Shown here: positions 1 through 11,141 of the stretch, piece by piece | Position numbering within the stretch: position 1 is the stretch's first letter | How the letters are laid out: each line of letters begins with the position of its first letter | Source: CALMFT01 sp035333525 | GTDB lineage: Bacteria > Patescibacteriota > Gracilibacteria > Absconditabacterales > Absconditicoccaceae | DNA length: 64,000 nucleotides | Assembly (NCBI GenBank): GCA_035333525.1 | Contig: DAOQQF010000001.1 | Location: 1-64,000, forward strand | Reading direction: 5' to 3' | Notes under the pieces: model-generated | Databases searched by the model: none | What the model was told of the DNA's origin: nothing | What the model saw: the letters and a program-made list of their open reading frames with translations, nothing else | Program-made: the position numbers and the translations under genes

Positions 1-364
1 CTTTCATCGCCTGAGGGGAAATTCAATGGATTCTTGCTAAGTCCTGATTTTTGGTAGGGGTTCAGTCCCATTCATACATATACCGAGTATCAATAAAGAA
101 ATCTTGGATCGCTTTATTGAGTTCATCAATGTGTCTACGGTCGGACATATCAATCTTAATCGTTGATTCGATCTTGATATTTTGGAAAATATAGGAGAGG
201 ATGACATCGCTTTCTTGGATACCAAAAGAGATCTTTCATTTGGTGTACAGTGATTGGAGATTCTTTTCATGGATATATCTGAGGAGATGTTGAAATGCAT
301 CTTTGTACATTTTGTAGTGAGTTTTATACTCACTGACAGGTTTCCTTCATCTTTTTTGATTCAT
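1..364 (-). CDS. Hypothetical protein, N-terminal part (runs off the left edge)
   Basis: With TGA read as glycine the minus-strand frame is open from an ATG at 364 to the window edge, giving 121 residues. An in-frame TAG lies just upstream of that ATG, so the start is well placed. The protein is hydrophilic and mixed alpha/beta, with no signal peptide or membrane segment. The middle part (VILSYIFQNIKIESTIKID) and an acidic-basic helix after it give no family I recognise. UGA occurs several times in frame, so this is a native code-adapted gene. The rest lies outside the window. Confidence 0.6.
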
Positions 365-387
365 TGCAGATTGTTTTTCTCATAACT

Positions 388-450
388 AAAAAGAGTGCCA
401 TGAATCTGGGAGATTGAAAATATCTCCTGAATTTCACAAGCACTCTTTTT
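388..450. terminator. Nested hairpin with A/T flanks, probable bidirectional terminator
   Basis: An 11-bp perfect inverted repeat (AAAAAGAGTGC / GCACTCTTTTT) encloses a second small hairpin (GGAGAT / ATCTCC). The flanking A and T runs suit rho-independent termination in either direction. It lies just upstream of the start of the leftmost gene and could instead act as an attenuator in its leader. Which role applies cannot be told from sequence. Confidence 0.5.
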
Positions 451-633
451 CGTTGGAATATTTATATATAATCTTTCTTTTTTTGCAATGCAAAGTTGGG
501 ATAAAATGCCTCGTTTCTTGTCAAATTGGAAATTTGAATTATAATATGTAATTGTTTTAATTCTTAATTAAAAAACAACATGTTAGAAAATTCAAAGACT
601 AGGGCTAGTGAAGAGTCCGATCCTTCTTTATCG

Positions 634-677
634 AAAAAAAAAGACTAATCTCTCCTCAGAGAGCTAGGTTTTTTTTA
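634..677 (+). terminator. Terminator or attenuator after a 7-codon leader ORF
   Basis: A run of A is followed by an imperfect stem around TCTCTCCTCAGAGAG and a run of eight T, the form of a rho-independent terminator. A tiny ORF (MLENSKT, ATG at 580) ends 34 bases before it. The pair lies about 200 bases upstream of the recombinase gene, so transcription attenuation of that gene is possible. It may simply be a stand-alone terminator. Confidence 0.45.
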
Positions 678-828
678 TGATCTACCTGAGCTCATCTGAG
701 TGATGAACAGATAGAAAAGTTATCGTTATTTGCCGAACACATTTGAAGGTTACTTGTAGACTTATTCTTGGCTTGAAAATTGGGATAAGAATAGTTATAC
801 AAAAAAAGGTATAGTTTGGGAGAACTAG

Positions 829-878
829 ACCTTTAACCAATAAATGTGTTTTTTTTATTTTTTTACCTTTAACCAATA
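829..878 (+). repeat. 14-bp direct repeat in front of the recombinase gene
   Basis: The sequence ACCTTTAACCAATA occurs at 829-842 and again at 865-878, 36 bases apart. The second copy ends 5 bases before the recombinase start codon. Spacing and position suggest an operator or a recombinase-binding site. No matching copy was noticed at the other end of the gene. The stretch 679-828 holds no gene that I can support. Confidence 0.5.
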
Positions 879-882
879 CAAG

Positions 883-2577
883 ATGTATAAACAAAAGATC
901 TTCCAAAACAAGAGCAACGATGTCTCTAAGAAAGTGGCACTGATTTATTGTCGTGTCTCTTCAAAAAAACAACAAGTAGAACAATTTTGACTAGAAACAC
1001 AGGAAGTTGTGTGTAAAGAACGATGTGAAAGGAATGGTGTAGAAGCATTTAAAATTATCAAAGATTGATGAATTTCTTGATGAACCTTTGAAAGAGATTG
1101 ATTTGATGAGGTTCTTGAAATCTTATCAAAACAAACCAAAAGATTAGAAAAACGAGAAAAACTCAACAAAAAAAGAAAACATTGAGAACCTCGTCCTGTT
1201 GAATCATTAAAAGATGAGAGAACAGGAACACCTTTTATTACCCATTTCGTTTGTGTAGATGGATCAAGAATCTCAAGAAATGATGACATGGCTGAGACAC
1301 TTTTCATGACAAACAAAATTAGACAATCAGGGGCAGAGATTGTCTATGTTATGTATCCTGTAGATTACAACAGTAGTGCTTGAATGCTCCAGGAGAATAT
1401 TCTCTATGCTTTCTCAGCCTTTGAAAGGAGAAACACAAGATGTAAAACACAAAACGGAATGAGATCAAGAATGATTGATTGATACCGACCATTCTGAACT
1501 CCACCTGTTTGATATCTTAGAGAGAAAGATTGAAAAAAAAGTGTTATTGTTATTAATCCGATTAAATGACCAGTTCTTAAAGAGGCATTGGAGATGTATG
1601 CTAATGGTATGCTTCCTAGTGAATCTGCTGTTTTCAAATATCTCAAAGACAAATGAGTAAAAAGTAACAGTAAAAACAATACGAAATGAGAATTGTATAA
1701 AACTATTGTTGAAGATATATTCACTGAAACAAGATTGTATTTCATGGCTGGTTATATTTTTTATCCACCACGATGAATAAATGAATTAATCCCTGCAAAA
1801 CATGAAGCACTGATTGATATGGATACTGTCAAAAAAATATTTCATAGAATGAAAGGAAGTCCATGGATTGGAAAAACTTATACAAAAGAAAATCCTGATT
1901 TTCCACTCAGAGATTTTATTTATTGCTGACATTGTAAAAGCAAACTAACTTGATATCGAGCAAAAGGTCGTAGTCAAAAATATCCATATTATGGATGTGC
2001 AAACAAGAGAGATACTAAAAGATTTCAAGTAAATCGTGACATTATGCATGAACAATTTGATGATCTGCTTTCAAGAAGCACAGTCAACGAAGATGTACGA
2101 AATTTGATAGAGGAGACGATTATAATTTTATGGGAGCATAGAAAAGAACATGATGCATTAATGAAACAAGATAGAATAAAATCACTAGAAGAGGTGTCGG
2201 ACAAAATGAAAAGAATCCGTACAGCTATGTTAACAACTACTAATTCACATCTTATTCAAGAGCTAGAATGAGAATGGGAGTTAACTCGTCAAGAAAAAGA
2301 AAATATTGAAAAAGACATAGAAAATGAAAAAAGACTCTCCGAAGAAGAGCTCAAAGAATTACTGGTTCAAGCAAAAAGGATTTATATGTGACCCAAAATG
2401 GTTTGGGAATTGTCGAATGTAGAGTTAAAAAAGGTCTTAGTGAATCTTCTCTTTGGTGACAAGTTGTTCTATGACAAAGAAAAGTGATTTCGAACCGCCT
2501 GAAACACCTTATACGATGCCGTCTTATCCGCTATCCAGGGTAACGATTTTTTAGACCAAAGCAAAAACAAAAAATAA
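883..2577 (+). CDS. Large serine recombinase (resolvase/integrase type)
   Basis: This 564-residue protein has the layout of a large serine recombinase: an N-terminal resolvase domain, a recombinase domain and a zinc ribbon. The motif YCRVSS (residues 22-27) carries the catalytic serine at 26, and a second catalytic-domain motif, ISGGTFERDGFDEV, follows near residue 70. The zinc ribbon shows CGHC about 20 residues before YYGC, and a charged helical tail follows. About twenty UGA codons are in frame. CGA lies where the zinc-ribbon family usually has Trp (LTGY-W-AKGR) and in the G-Y-W-P turn, supporting CGA=Trp, while the catalytic Arg is CGT. Such enzymes integrate or excise mobile elements, and tRNA-Leu lies 72 bases downstream in the opposite direction. 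No other phage or transposon gene is visible nearby, so the element may lie to the left or be reduced. Confidence 0.9.
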
Positions 2578-2648
2578 ACCAACTTCGAACCGGTTTTTCC
2601 CAGTCCCCAAGCGGTTTATCTCTATGTAATAATTCAAAAGTTCACTTA

Positions 2649-2733
2649 TGGTACCGAGAACAGGACTCGAACCTGCACACCATAGGGCACTGCGTTCTAA
2701 GCGCAGCATGTCTACCAGTTCCATCATCTCGGC
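2649..2733 (-). tRNA. tRNA-Leu (anticodon UAG)
   Basis: A complete class II tRNA of 85 nt including an encoded CCA. The acceptor pairs GCCGAGA with TCTCGGT, and the discriminator is A. The anticodon stem CTGCG/CGCAG encloses the loop CTTAGAA, giving anticodon UAG for CUN leucine codons. It lies next to the serine recombinase gene, a usual place for integrated elements. Confidence 0.95.
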
Positions 2734-2782
2734 AAATAACTTATGAAGCATCTAATAATTTTTTGATCATCAAATACAAGAT

Positions 2783-4045
2783 TTAATCAAACATCCTTTT
2801 CAATACTCATGGTACAGTTATATATATTACTGTTCACTCTTTGAGTCTCTGATTATCTGATAATGGCTGTTTGGTAGCATCAACAATATAAGTTTCGTTG
2901 ATCCTAAAGGTCATATCAAATTGAGTATTAAATTTTTCTACCAGTATATTTTTTACTTGATTTCATGTTTGACCTCATTTCATAATCTTGTATTTGTAGA
3001 TATCATGTCATTGTTTATCCTCTCCTATCATAACAAATTCTCATGGCTGAAGTAAGTCAATGAGTGAGGATTTAGGTTGAGAGGGTTTATTATTTCCTGT
3101 AATCCTTCTGGATGATGAAGGAGTGTCTTCTTTGGATGTATTATTTTTTGGTGATAGTCACGATAACGATGATGTAATTTGAAATTCTGAAGCAATACGA
3201 GCAAATATCAATTCATGAGATTCTCATCCATCAATGCCGTGTGAAATAATCTTCAAAACTCTTGTCAAGGATTCTGCATTTTGAACTACTCTTCCTATAT
3301 GGGTCGATGGATTATCTAGATCAAAATCAGCACCATAATTTCATGGTCATTTATTGAACGCGTTCATGAGAAGGTAATTTTTGAGTTTTGATTCTCATAA
3401 TAACTGTTTCTGTTTAGCCCATTCTGATCATTTAATCTTCTGAACAAAGGTTTTATCTATATGCTTTTTACAATAACTCAAGTACATACAAGCCATCTGG
3501 ATAGACTTCGAAGGAATAAATCTATCATCAAGTTGTTGAAGTTCACTACTTTTCATATACACATCACTTCATAACTCTCCTACTGACTTAATCTTGTCAT
3601 CTTTTGTTACAAGATCACGAAATAATATAGCCATCTGGGTATCTACAATATAATCTTTTCTCTCATCAAAATACTTCTTGTACTTTTCACTACTTGCAAT
3701 AGTTTTGAAAGCAGTACCGTATATATTATTGATAAGCTGAACAGTAGGTCTTTGAAAGTGAAGTAATCACGCCCCACCATCATTTTCATTGATAGAAAGT
3801 GGATCACCATATGATTCAGTCATCGCAAGTGATGCTACCAATGAAGGAGAAAGCCTATATTTTAGTGACTGTGTTACAATCGGATCAATATATCTCAACA
3901 CCCTCACTGCCTTACCTAAACGCGAACTTCTATCAATGTCAGGAATCTTAGTACTCAAAAATTCACCAAATTGTTTAAATGCCTCTGATTTGGTGTTAAA
4001 GTTTGTATCAAGTGTATACTCTCATGAGTTTCAAAGATGTTCCAT
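2783..4045 (-). CDS. Lytic-transglycosylase-like protein with C-terminal LysM-like region
   Basis: This 420-residue protein carries SLVASLAMTESYGDP (about residues 67-81), which resembles the catalytic-Glu segment of lytic transglycosylases (A-x-x-x-x-E-S-x-x-x-P). A downstream stretch, LLMNAFNKGPGNYGAD, fits the second conserved segment of the fold (the usual AYNxGxG). The last 80 residues (GDIYKYKIMKGQTGNQV, then LKEGTVIYITVP) resemble a LysM-type cell-wall binding module. It should cut peptidoglycan, in remodelling or in attack on neighbouring cells. I chose the ATG at 4045 because an in-frame stop lies six codons upstream. No signal peptide is evident, which is odd for an envelope enzyme. 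It follows the secreted-protein gene by 71 bases and is probably cotranscribed with def and the genes above. Confidence 0.6.
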
Positions 4046-4116
4046 ATGATAATTAATCAGTACTAATTACTACTACTAATACAATAACAATGCAAGATGA
4101 CCTAATACAATAGCTA

Positions 4117-4860
4117 CTATGATGACCTATGAGTTCCTTTCCATCATCTTCCTATATACAATACACTACCCTGTTTTATCTCCAAAATAGAATTAAGATA
4201 CTCATCCAATGACTTTGGACGAGCATGAAATGATCACAAAACAGGATCTAATATATACCATAATTCATCTGATCACCTCAAAAGTACTACCCTATGACCT
4301 TGGTTATATCACCATGATGTAGGATGATATAAGTACATATCCCATATAATATGTTTTGATTTAGATAGTTTATTACTTATAGTATGACGAATATATCATA
4401 CAGTATTAAATCAACTTATAGAACCAGATAATGTTCACAACGAATCCAGTAGTTTGTGTTTTATTCACCAACGAATCAATGTAATAGCATCTCATTTTGG
4501 TATGGACTCAGATCGTCCATATCCAGATGTTTTACCTGTTAGACGTTCAAGTGTCAATCTTGCAATTTGTGAACATAACGTAGTTCAAGTTGTCAAAATA
4601 TTGTATCATTCTACTGTTTCAATAATAAATCATCATGACTGTATGCGCGGATTACCATTTGGTAATACAAACAAATCACCTTCAATGAGTTCATATATAT
4701 GAGTATCCAATGAACGTGTAAATTTAGTTTTTACGGTATGTTTTGATCATGATACAACATCACCTGTATCAGCATACACAGAACTATAAAAGATATTCAG
4801 AAATAATACCAATAATACCTTGATAAAAAAACTAACTTTTTTTGCTCACCTTTCGCACAT
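4117..4860 (-). CDS. Secreted protein, possible papain/transglutaminase-like fold
   Basis: This 247-residue protein starts with a basic stretch, a hydrophobic core (VSFFIKVLLVLFLNIFY) and SSVYAD, a typical signal peptide. The mature part has a Cys in TLCSQIARLTLERL near residue 96, and later H-R-V-V-L-L, then LWYILDPV. Cys, His and Asp in this order, with the Cys opening a helix and His/Asp in strands, is the pattern of papain-like and transglutaminase-like peptidases. That assignment is inference: no family-specific signature is present. The ATG at 4860 overlaps the end of def by 29 bases. No better start exists in this frame before the signal peptide, so translation coupling with def is likely. 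Confidence 0.5.
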
Positions 4861-5326
4861 CCTTGGTTTTATCTATAAATAAAATTCCATCCAAATGATC
4901 GATTTCATGTTGAATAACACGTGCATCAAATCACGTATAACGTTTGGTGTATGAGGCTCAGTGTATATCCTGATAACGAATAGTAATATCATCATATCTA
5001 CGAACCTTACCTTCAATACCGGGTAAACTCAGACATCACTCAATATCATTGGTTGTTTTGGTCCCTTGTTCGACAAGTTCAGGATTGATCATAATTTGAT
5101 CAGCAATGTATTTGAGTCATTTGGGAGTTTTTTTCCGTTGAGTAGTGTAGATAATTCTCAACGGTATACCAATCTGAGGAGCAGCCAAACCCATACCATC
5201 GTGTTGGTGGCAGACAAGTTTCAAATCACGAGCAAGTATTGCTATGTCATTGCCAAAATGATCGATCGTATCACTCACTGATCTTAGTATTGGATTATGT
5301 GGTCCTGTAAGTATAGAGTAATTCAT
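4832..5326 (-). CDS. def: Peptide deformylase
   Basis: This 164-residue protein has all three deformylase motifs: GMGLAAPQIG (about residues 43-52), EGCLS and HEIDHLDG near the C-terminus. The Cys of motif 2 and the two His of HExxH bind the catalytic metal. It removes the formyl group from nascent N-terminal methionine. The invariant glycine of EGCLS is encoded by TGA, direct evidence that UGA is glycine here. Length is typical for the family. The stop lies inside the start region of the downstream secreted-protein gene. Confidence 0.95.
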
Positions 5327-5355
5327 AATACGATAATGTAATCATAAAAATGTTG

Positions 5356-5387
5356 TTTTCAAGAGGAGATATTTTCAAGAGGAGATA
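5356..5387. repeat. 16-bp tandem direct repeat
   Basis: TTTTCAAGAGGAGATA occurs twice head to tail (5356-5371 and 5372-5387) in the 80-base gap between def and the transglutaminase-like gene. It could be a regulator-binding site for the minus-strand def transcript or a replication-slippage product. No function can be assigned. Confidence 0.6.
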
Positions 5388-5406
5388 CATCTAGGAAGTA
5401 ATTCTC

Positions 5407-8151
5407 TTATAAATCTTTTGGCGTATCAAACAGCTCTTCTCGTTTTTTTGTATAAAACAGCTTTTGATGAGGATTAGAAATGTTTCAAATACGTTGTGTA
5501 ATTGCCGCGACCAATAGTTCTGAACGATCTCATTTTGAAGCCATACTAAGAAGGCCTTCCAGTACACTTATCATATCTATATCATGCTGTTTGAGTAATT
5601 GTTCAACTTCCAAAGAGGATTGCGTCTTTCAAAGTATTTTTTTATCCACCGATGCTCATGCTTTATGAAGTTTATCGATAAGGTCTTTGTTTTTTGACTC
5701 TCTAGAGTCAAATGTTTCCGTTTGTATATCAGTATAATTTGATGGTGTGCCATCAATTTCAAATAATAAACACTCTCCCAAAGATCATGGAAACAAGACT
5801 CGATTTCGACCATGCGGTCACCATGTTCAATTCATACGACGAGCATATCATAAAGACTGGCCACATATAATGCCTGCTCTATTGAGTAGTACATACAAGA
5901 GGTTAGCAGCATCCTCACATACTCAGACAAAAAGTTTTGATTGAAGCATTGCTCATAATGCAGGATATTTACCTATAAGAGTGATTTTATGTGAATAACA
6001 CATAGAGAGTTGCTCATCCAATGGTTTTCATGATTTATCCTCATTGTTTAGATTATCATAGTCATACCACATCACATCTCTCACAAATGATTCACAAGCT
6101 CTTACTTTGTCTTTGGGTGTATATGAGGCAATATCCTCCAAAAATATTTCACATTCGTCCGGTAAGCGCAAGGCAACACGATGATCTGGATGATCAGCAA
6201 GATATCATGCACGAAATTTCTCATACTGTTCGGTGGAACATTCTGGAATAAATGGGCTCAAGAGAGTTGTTTTACCATGTATCACATATTCCTGATAATC
6301 AGAAGAAACAGCAATAGATTGTATACCATTGGGTTTAGATAAAGTAGGTACTAATGTATCTCACTGATAAACACCTTCCAACTGAAAATTATTCGGCTGA
6401 CAAGGAAGTGTAAAACGATGGGATGCAAAATGAGATAATCTGATACGACAACGATTAGCATATGATACAGACTCATCCCCATAAACTACTACTGGTTGGT
6501 ATGAACCATCTCGATCATGTCGTACTCATTGAGTATATACTCACAATAATACAGTAGTAATATAAGGAGTAGTCGGCTTATCAAATACTATCTCCACATT
6601 ATGTGATTCTGGAGATTGTTCATTATCTTGTCTTGGACGTCATCATTGTTTTCTATAAGCAGATCTGTCTCATTCATACAATGATCATCCTCATCATCAA
6701 GTTGTATTTCATCATAGAGTATAATCTAAGCAGAGTCTTTGAATTAACTCTGTCGTAAGTCAAACAGTCGGTTTACAAGCAGTTATCTTACCCATTATCC
6801 TAGTACTATTATTTTTGAGTTGATAATTTTCTGCACGTATCAATGGTCAAGGAGTATCCTGTGATCACCAGTATCATACATTGGGTCATGAAGTATATAG
6901 ATATGATTGTACGTATTGTGAAATATCTGGATATGTTTCTGGGTGAGACAGTCTATTGAGTATTCATAAGTCTTGTTTAATACGACCAGTCATAGATCCT
7001 AATGAATCAATGTTAATAGAATGAAACTCATGCTGAGATACAATCAATCATCATAACGTTATCACTCCATCATAATATGATACAAAGATCAACGTATCAT
7101 AAAGACATTTTAATAGTATCTGTTTCAATCTAGCATTTCGGATTCATCGCTTTCATTGAGTGTCTTGGACTTTGTAGGTGGTATCATGGAGGCGGAAGAT
7201 AGTATTAAATTGGTAGTTGATCGATGAGATATTTTCAGGGTTACCGTCTCGTAGTCATAGCTTTCATTGAGTATTTTTGACTTTGTAGGTGGTATCATGA
7301 AGACGGTAGATACTTTGAAAATCATATGACACCATAGTTATCTCTGGTACAATAGATTGTTCAGACAAACCTACAATCTTCCATATAGAGTCCTCATACT
7401 TCAGTTGTGATCACTTGGGGAGATGAGATCTTATAGATGATTGGAGATAAGTAATCGCAGATTGAACAGATGATTCACCATAATTAATCCAGACATCCTT
7501 CTTGTTTTCGTCCTTATAAGTCATTCATGATAATAGTGCCTGCATACTTGATTTGACTCACATCAGATTATATTGTTTGGTTTTTACCATCTGATGAAGT
7601 AATGACTCAAGTTGAAACTGCTCAGGTGCGTCATCGTAATGAACTCTTACCCCATCGAGTGTTTTTCTCCTTAGAAACTGATGATAATAAAGACATATAT
7701 CATGATACAAATCAGGATATGTGTCTATAAGGAAAGAGGTAACTGTACTATCAATTATTTGATCAAAGTTATCACGAGCATCATCTGGCATCACGTATTG
7801 TTTCTTCCATTCATTGTTTCATTGTAATGGTGTATAATATTTCATCGCAACAGGTTCAAGGATTGATTGATATTTAGTTGCTAGTATTTTATTATTCAGA
7901 ATATAGTTGATAATATGATCATTATCTCATGCTAACTCTATAGCATCATTGAGTGAATTAAGTCATATCATAGTAATTAATGTTTGTGTTCACTTATCTT
8001 TTCATGAATGTGATCGATCTTTTTCTCAATAGGTATTGAAAAGAGTTATCTGTTTTTTTATTTTGGCAAAAAGCTGAGCTTTGAACTGTATATGTTCTAA
8101 TGCGCTCATATGCGATAGAGTATTTCAAACATTTGGTGCAGAGATAGTCAT
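5407..8151 (-). CDS. Large transglutaminase-like protein
   Basis: This 914-residue protein carries a transglutaminase-like core in its C-terminal third. A helix preceding the core (ASYTPKDKVRACESFVRD) leads into GVCEDAANLLYVLLNRAGI with the nucleophile Cys. Further on are GTWGPHGWNWVLFPG (His, reading CGA as Trp) and FEIDGTPS with the Asp. The HxW form of the His motif is standard for the family and appears only if CGA is Trp. The N-terminal two thirds are not recognisable. Around residues 275-330 a unit with RLHDTTYKV occurs twice about 40 residues apart, a short internal duplication. There is no obvious signal peptide, so it may be cytoplasmic. Such domains act as peptidases or cross-linkers. 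It is flanked by def and a DUF192 gene on the same strand. Confidence 0.7.
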
Positions 8152-8213
8152 CACCTAATCATACTCAAAATCATCTCAAAAGTCAAAAAAAGCGCTCAAA
8201 AAATATCTCTTTC

Positions 8214-8795
8214 TTACAACCCCTCTACCCTATCTCCTATCTGAATATCAAATGTTTCCACAAACGTATCATTAACCTCTATGACATACTTGATCGGCTC
8301 GATACTAGGAAGTCAACTAAGATCCAATGGTTTTGCATTGTTATGAATATGCTTGATAATACCGTCTGATCATATATATAAAAGATCAAGTCCAATATAC
8401 GTGTTTTGCATCCAAAAACTCACCGGTTTAATATCAGGGAAAACAAACAACATACCCCTTGTATCAGGTAGATTAGCACGAAACATAAGACCAATTCTTT
8501 GTTCTTCACTCTCATCAGCAACTTCTACCATGATAGTTTGTTTTCAACTTCATAGGACAAGTTCTTTGGTAGGAAGTCCTGTTTGCGGAACTCAACCTCA
8601 TGTAGCGATAATCTGATACGCAAAACCGTCATTGTGTCACGAATCGATCGTCATCTGAAGTCATGATCATCATCAAGTAGTATTCATAGATCGAAGAGGT
8701 TTAATATAAAGTATATACAAGATTATATTAAATAATACAAGAATAGTTAACCAAAATAATGGTTTAACTGATTTAGACCGTTGCACGTAAGACAT
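8214..8795 (-). CDS. DUF192 family protein, membrane-anchored
   Basis: This 193-residue protein begins with one membrane segment (residues about 13-35), followed by a glycine-rich linker whose glycines are UGA. The DUF192 domain follows: RIGLMFR, GMLFVFPD, SFWMQNT and LDLLYIGSDG, ending with FDIQIGDRVEGL. All are hallmarks of the family, whose biochemical role is not settled; members are usually exported small barrel proteins. Length and order match typical members. The start ATG at 8795 gives a clean anchor. It lies between dnaX and the transglutaminase-like gene with short gaps, so one operon is likely. Confidence 0.85.
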
Positions 8796-8836
8796 AATAG
8801 GATAGTTTGGTAAAAGATAAAAGAAAAGAAAAGACT

Positions 8837-10267
8837 CTATCCTATACCTTGATTCAAAAACGTCTGCTTATCGATAAATGTATAAATAACCTGAACTGGT
8901 TTTCATAGTATCTCTGAACACAGTATTTCTATTTCTTGTTTATTTTTGGGCATAGAAAGAAGTATCAACTTTCACTGTTCAATCACCTGAACACGCATAA
9001 CTCATCAATCAATAGAATCAATATGACAAGAATGTTCTCGAATCATCCTAATAGTTTGACTTCCTATATTGCGAATGATACGCTCTTGAAGCTTTTCTAT
9101 TGATTCGTCTCATTCTTTTGATTTGGTTTCAGATTGAACTCATTGTTTATGGGAAGATATATCTGTAGTGGAAGATTTTTCTTGGGTATATCATGTTTTG
9201 ATAAAAACTTCGTTTTCTTTTTGTCATTCTTCCATAAGTGATATATCTTGAATTGGAGTTTTTACTTCATGAAATTGGTTCCATACCAATGATTTGAGTA
9301 AGACATAGGGATGAGGAAAATACTTGAGTTGTTCATAACATTGTTTGACAAAACCAGCAATAGGAAGTAATTTATCCATTGTAGTAGCAGATAAATGTCT
9401 ATCTACATACGAAAGAATCTCTTTGAGAAAAATCATACTATCAACGCCATTTTTTTGAAAGGAATCAATCATAGCTATTAGTCAAGTAAGGTCTCTACGC
9501 TGAAATCAGTTTATAAATTGTGCTATTGTATCGTCACTGGTAACTCATAAACATTTACTTACCGTAGACTCATCAATCATTCATAAAATACTTACCTGTT
9601 CGAGATATTTAATAGCATCTCTCATACCACCATCACTGAGTGTAGCAATCATGGTAAGTCATTCTACTGTATATGGTAACTTCTCTTTATCAGCTATCAT
9701 ACAAAGTCTTTCTACAATACCTTGTATGGTTATTTTTTTGAACGTAAAGACCTGACAACGAGAAATAATCGTCTCCGGAACTTTGTGTAACTCAGTTGTA
9801 GCAAGAATAAAAACGAGATACGATGGTGGCTCTTCCATAATTTTGAGTAATGCATTAAATGCTCATGTACTCAACATATGAACCTCATCTATGATGGTAA
9901 CTTTTTTTCTCAGTTGAACAGGTGGATAAATCGACTTACCAATAATTTCTTCTCTAATAGTATCTACTCATGTATGACTTGCTGCATCAATTTCTATAAT
10001 ATCCATTGATTGATTATTGGTAATAAGTTGACATTGTTCACAGGTATTACAAGGATTTCCATTAGTGTTATTGGTGCAATTGAGAGCTTTTGCTACAATT
10101 CTAGCAATACTTGTTTTACCAATTCATCTTGATCCATAAAATAAATAATTAGAAAATTGTCATCATTGAAATGATCACAAAACCTGCTGTTTGAGAATTG
10201 CTTTGGTAAAATCTTGTTCAACAATATCATCAAATGTTTGAGAGCGATACTTGAGATACAATGACAT
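8837..10267 (-). CDS. dnaX: DNA polymerase III gamma/tau subunit
   Basis: This 476-residue clamp-loader ATPase has the usual N-terminus (LKYRSQTFDDIVEQ), the P-loop GSRGIGKT (residues 45-52, one glycine from UGA), a zinc module C-x8-C-x2-C-x2-C, the DEVH Walker B box, the sensor segment ATTELHKVPETIISRCQVF and a lid domain. The C-terminal quarter is short, so it is closer to a gamma form than to a long tau. It loads the sliding clamp with the delta subunits; a delta-like gene (holA) lies at 52.6 kb in this window. The Arg of SRC is CGT, not CGA. It sits upstream of the DUF192 gene on the same strand. Confidence 0.95.
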
Positions 10268-10305
10268 ACTCTATGATAAAACAAAATAAAAAAAGACCCT
10301 ACTAT

Positions 10306-11130
10306 TTAGTTACCAAGATATACTTCACGATCCATAGTCCCTATATCAATACGTGTATAAGTTCATAGTATATTTCCTGTTCAGATTATCAATCTATATT
10401 TATACAATTGTTCAATCATGTTTTTATTAATATCAAAGTAAACATCCAAACGACCAAAATCAACATGCACTTTTGATGAACCAGGAATATAAAAGATAGC
10501 CTGATATCCGCTTAAATTATCAGTCAATAGCTGAATCTGGCGGATAAATGACTCTGGTGTGAGCAGATACATCATCGTATCTAATCAGGTAGTTTGTGTG
10601 GGCCATGATACAATATGAACTAATGGAATCATTGTTCACGAAGTAGTTTGATTTCCAGAATAAGGCACTACATAATGTTCATCTCCTACAAATGTAAATA
10701 ATCCTCAATCCCACTCCAAAATAAGTACTGATTGATGTCACATCACCTTGATCGTCATTGTATTGTCTTGGACATCAAAAACAATATCCTGTATCCAAGG
10801 ATGTGTTTTTTTATAATACTGTTCAAACTTCCAACGATAGTACCATGAACTCACACGATTCATGCCTTGAAAATCAGACTCCAAATAATAGGATAACTTG
10901 GACGGGTAATGCTGAGCATTTGTATCCATATCTACGATAATCTGACGCAATACAAAACGATCGCTACGAATAATCATGATTACTCATCGCATCATAACAA
11001 TAACGACAATCAAAACTCATAGAGTAATTATACTCTGCAACCAGTTATTTTGAACAAACACAGAAAATGTACGAACAACCTTCGCACATCTCCATCATAG
11101 TAGCTTCCATGGTGATTGATATTTCGACAT
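10306..11130 (-). CDS. FtsQ/DivIB-like single-pass membrane protein
   Basis: This 274-residue protein has a basic N-terminus, one membrane helix (about residues 36-53) and an extracytoplasmic part. The segment after the helix (FVLRQIIVDMDTNAQ, then a helix, then WIQDIVFDVQDNTMTIKVM) has the strand-helix-strand pattern of a POTRA domain. The later KVHVDFGRLDVYFD and TRIDIGTMDREVYL resemble the beta domain of FtsQ/DivIB. Size and layout fit that family, which bridges septal enzymes during division, but there is no diagnostic motif and the call rests on architecture. It lies between dnaX and a small pilin-like gene. Confidence 0.45.
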
Positions 11131-11141
11131 TGATTACAGAA

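Noticed and set aside
682..906. Minus-strand frame of 74 codons upstream of the recombinase
   Set aside because: Low-complexity AT-rich translation crossing the direct repeats and the recombinase start region; no family resemblance and no UGA use.
5117..5326. Short deformylase-like ORF ending at TGA
   Set aside because: It is only the N-terminal part of def; the rest follows after reading TGA as glycine.
7125..7325. Minus-strand frame with a repeated IPPTKSK unit
   Set aside because: Out of frame with the 914-residue transglutaminase-like gene; the repeat is the shadow of the RLHDTTYKV duplication in the real frame.
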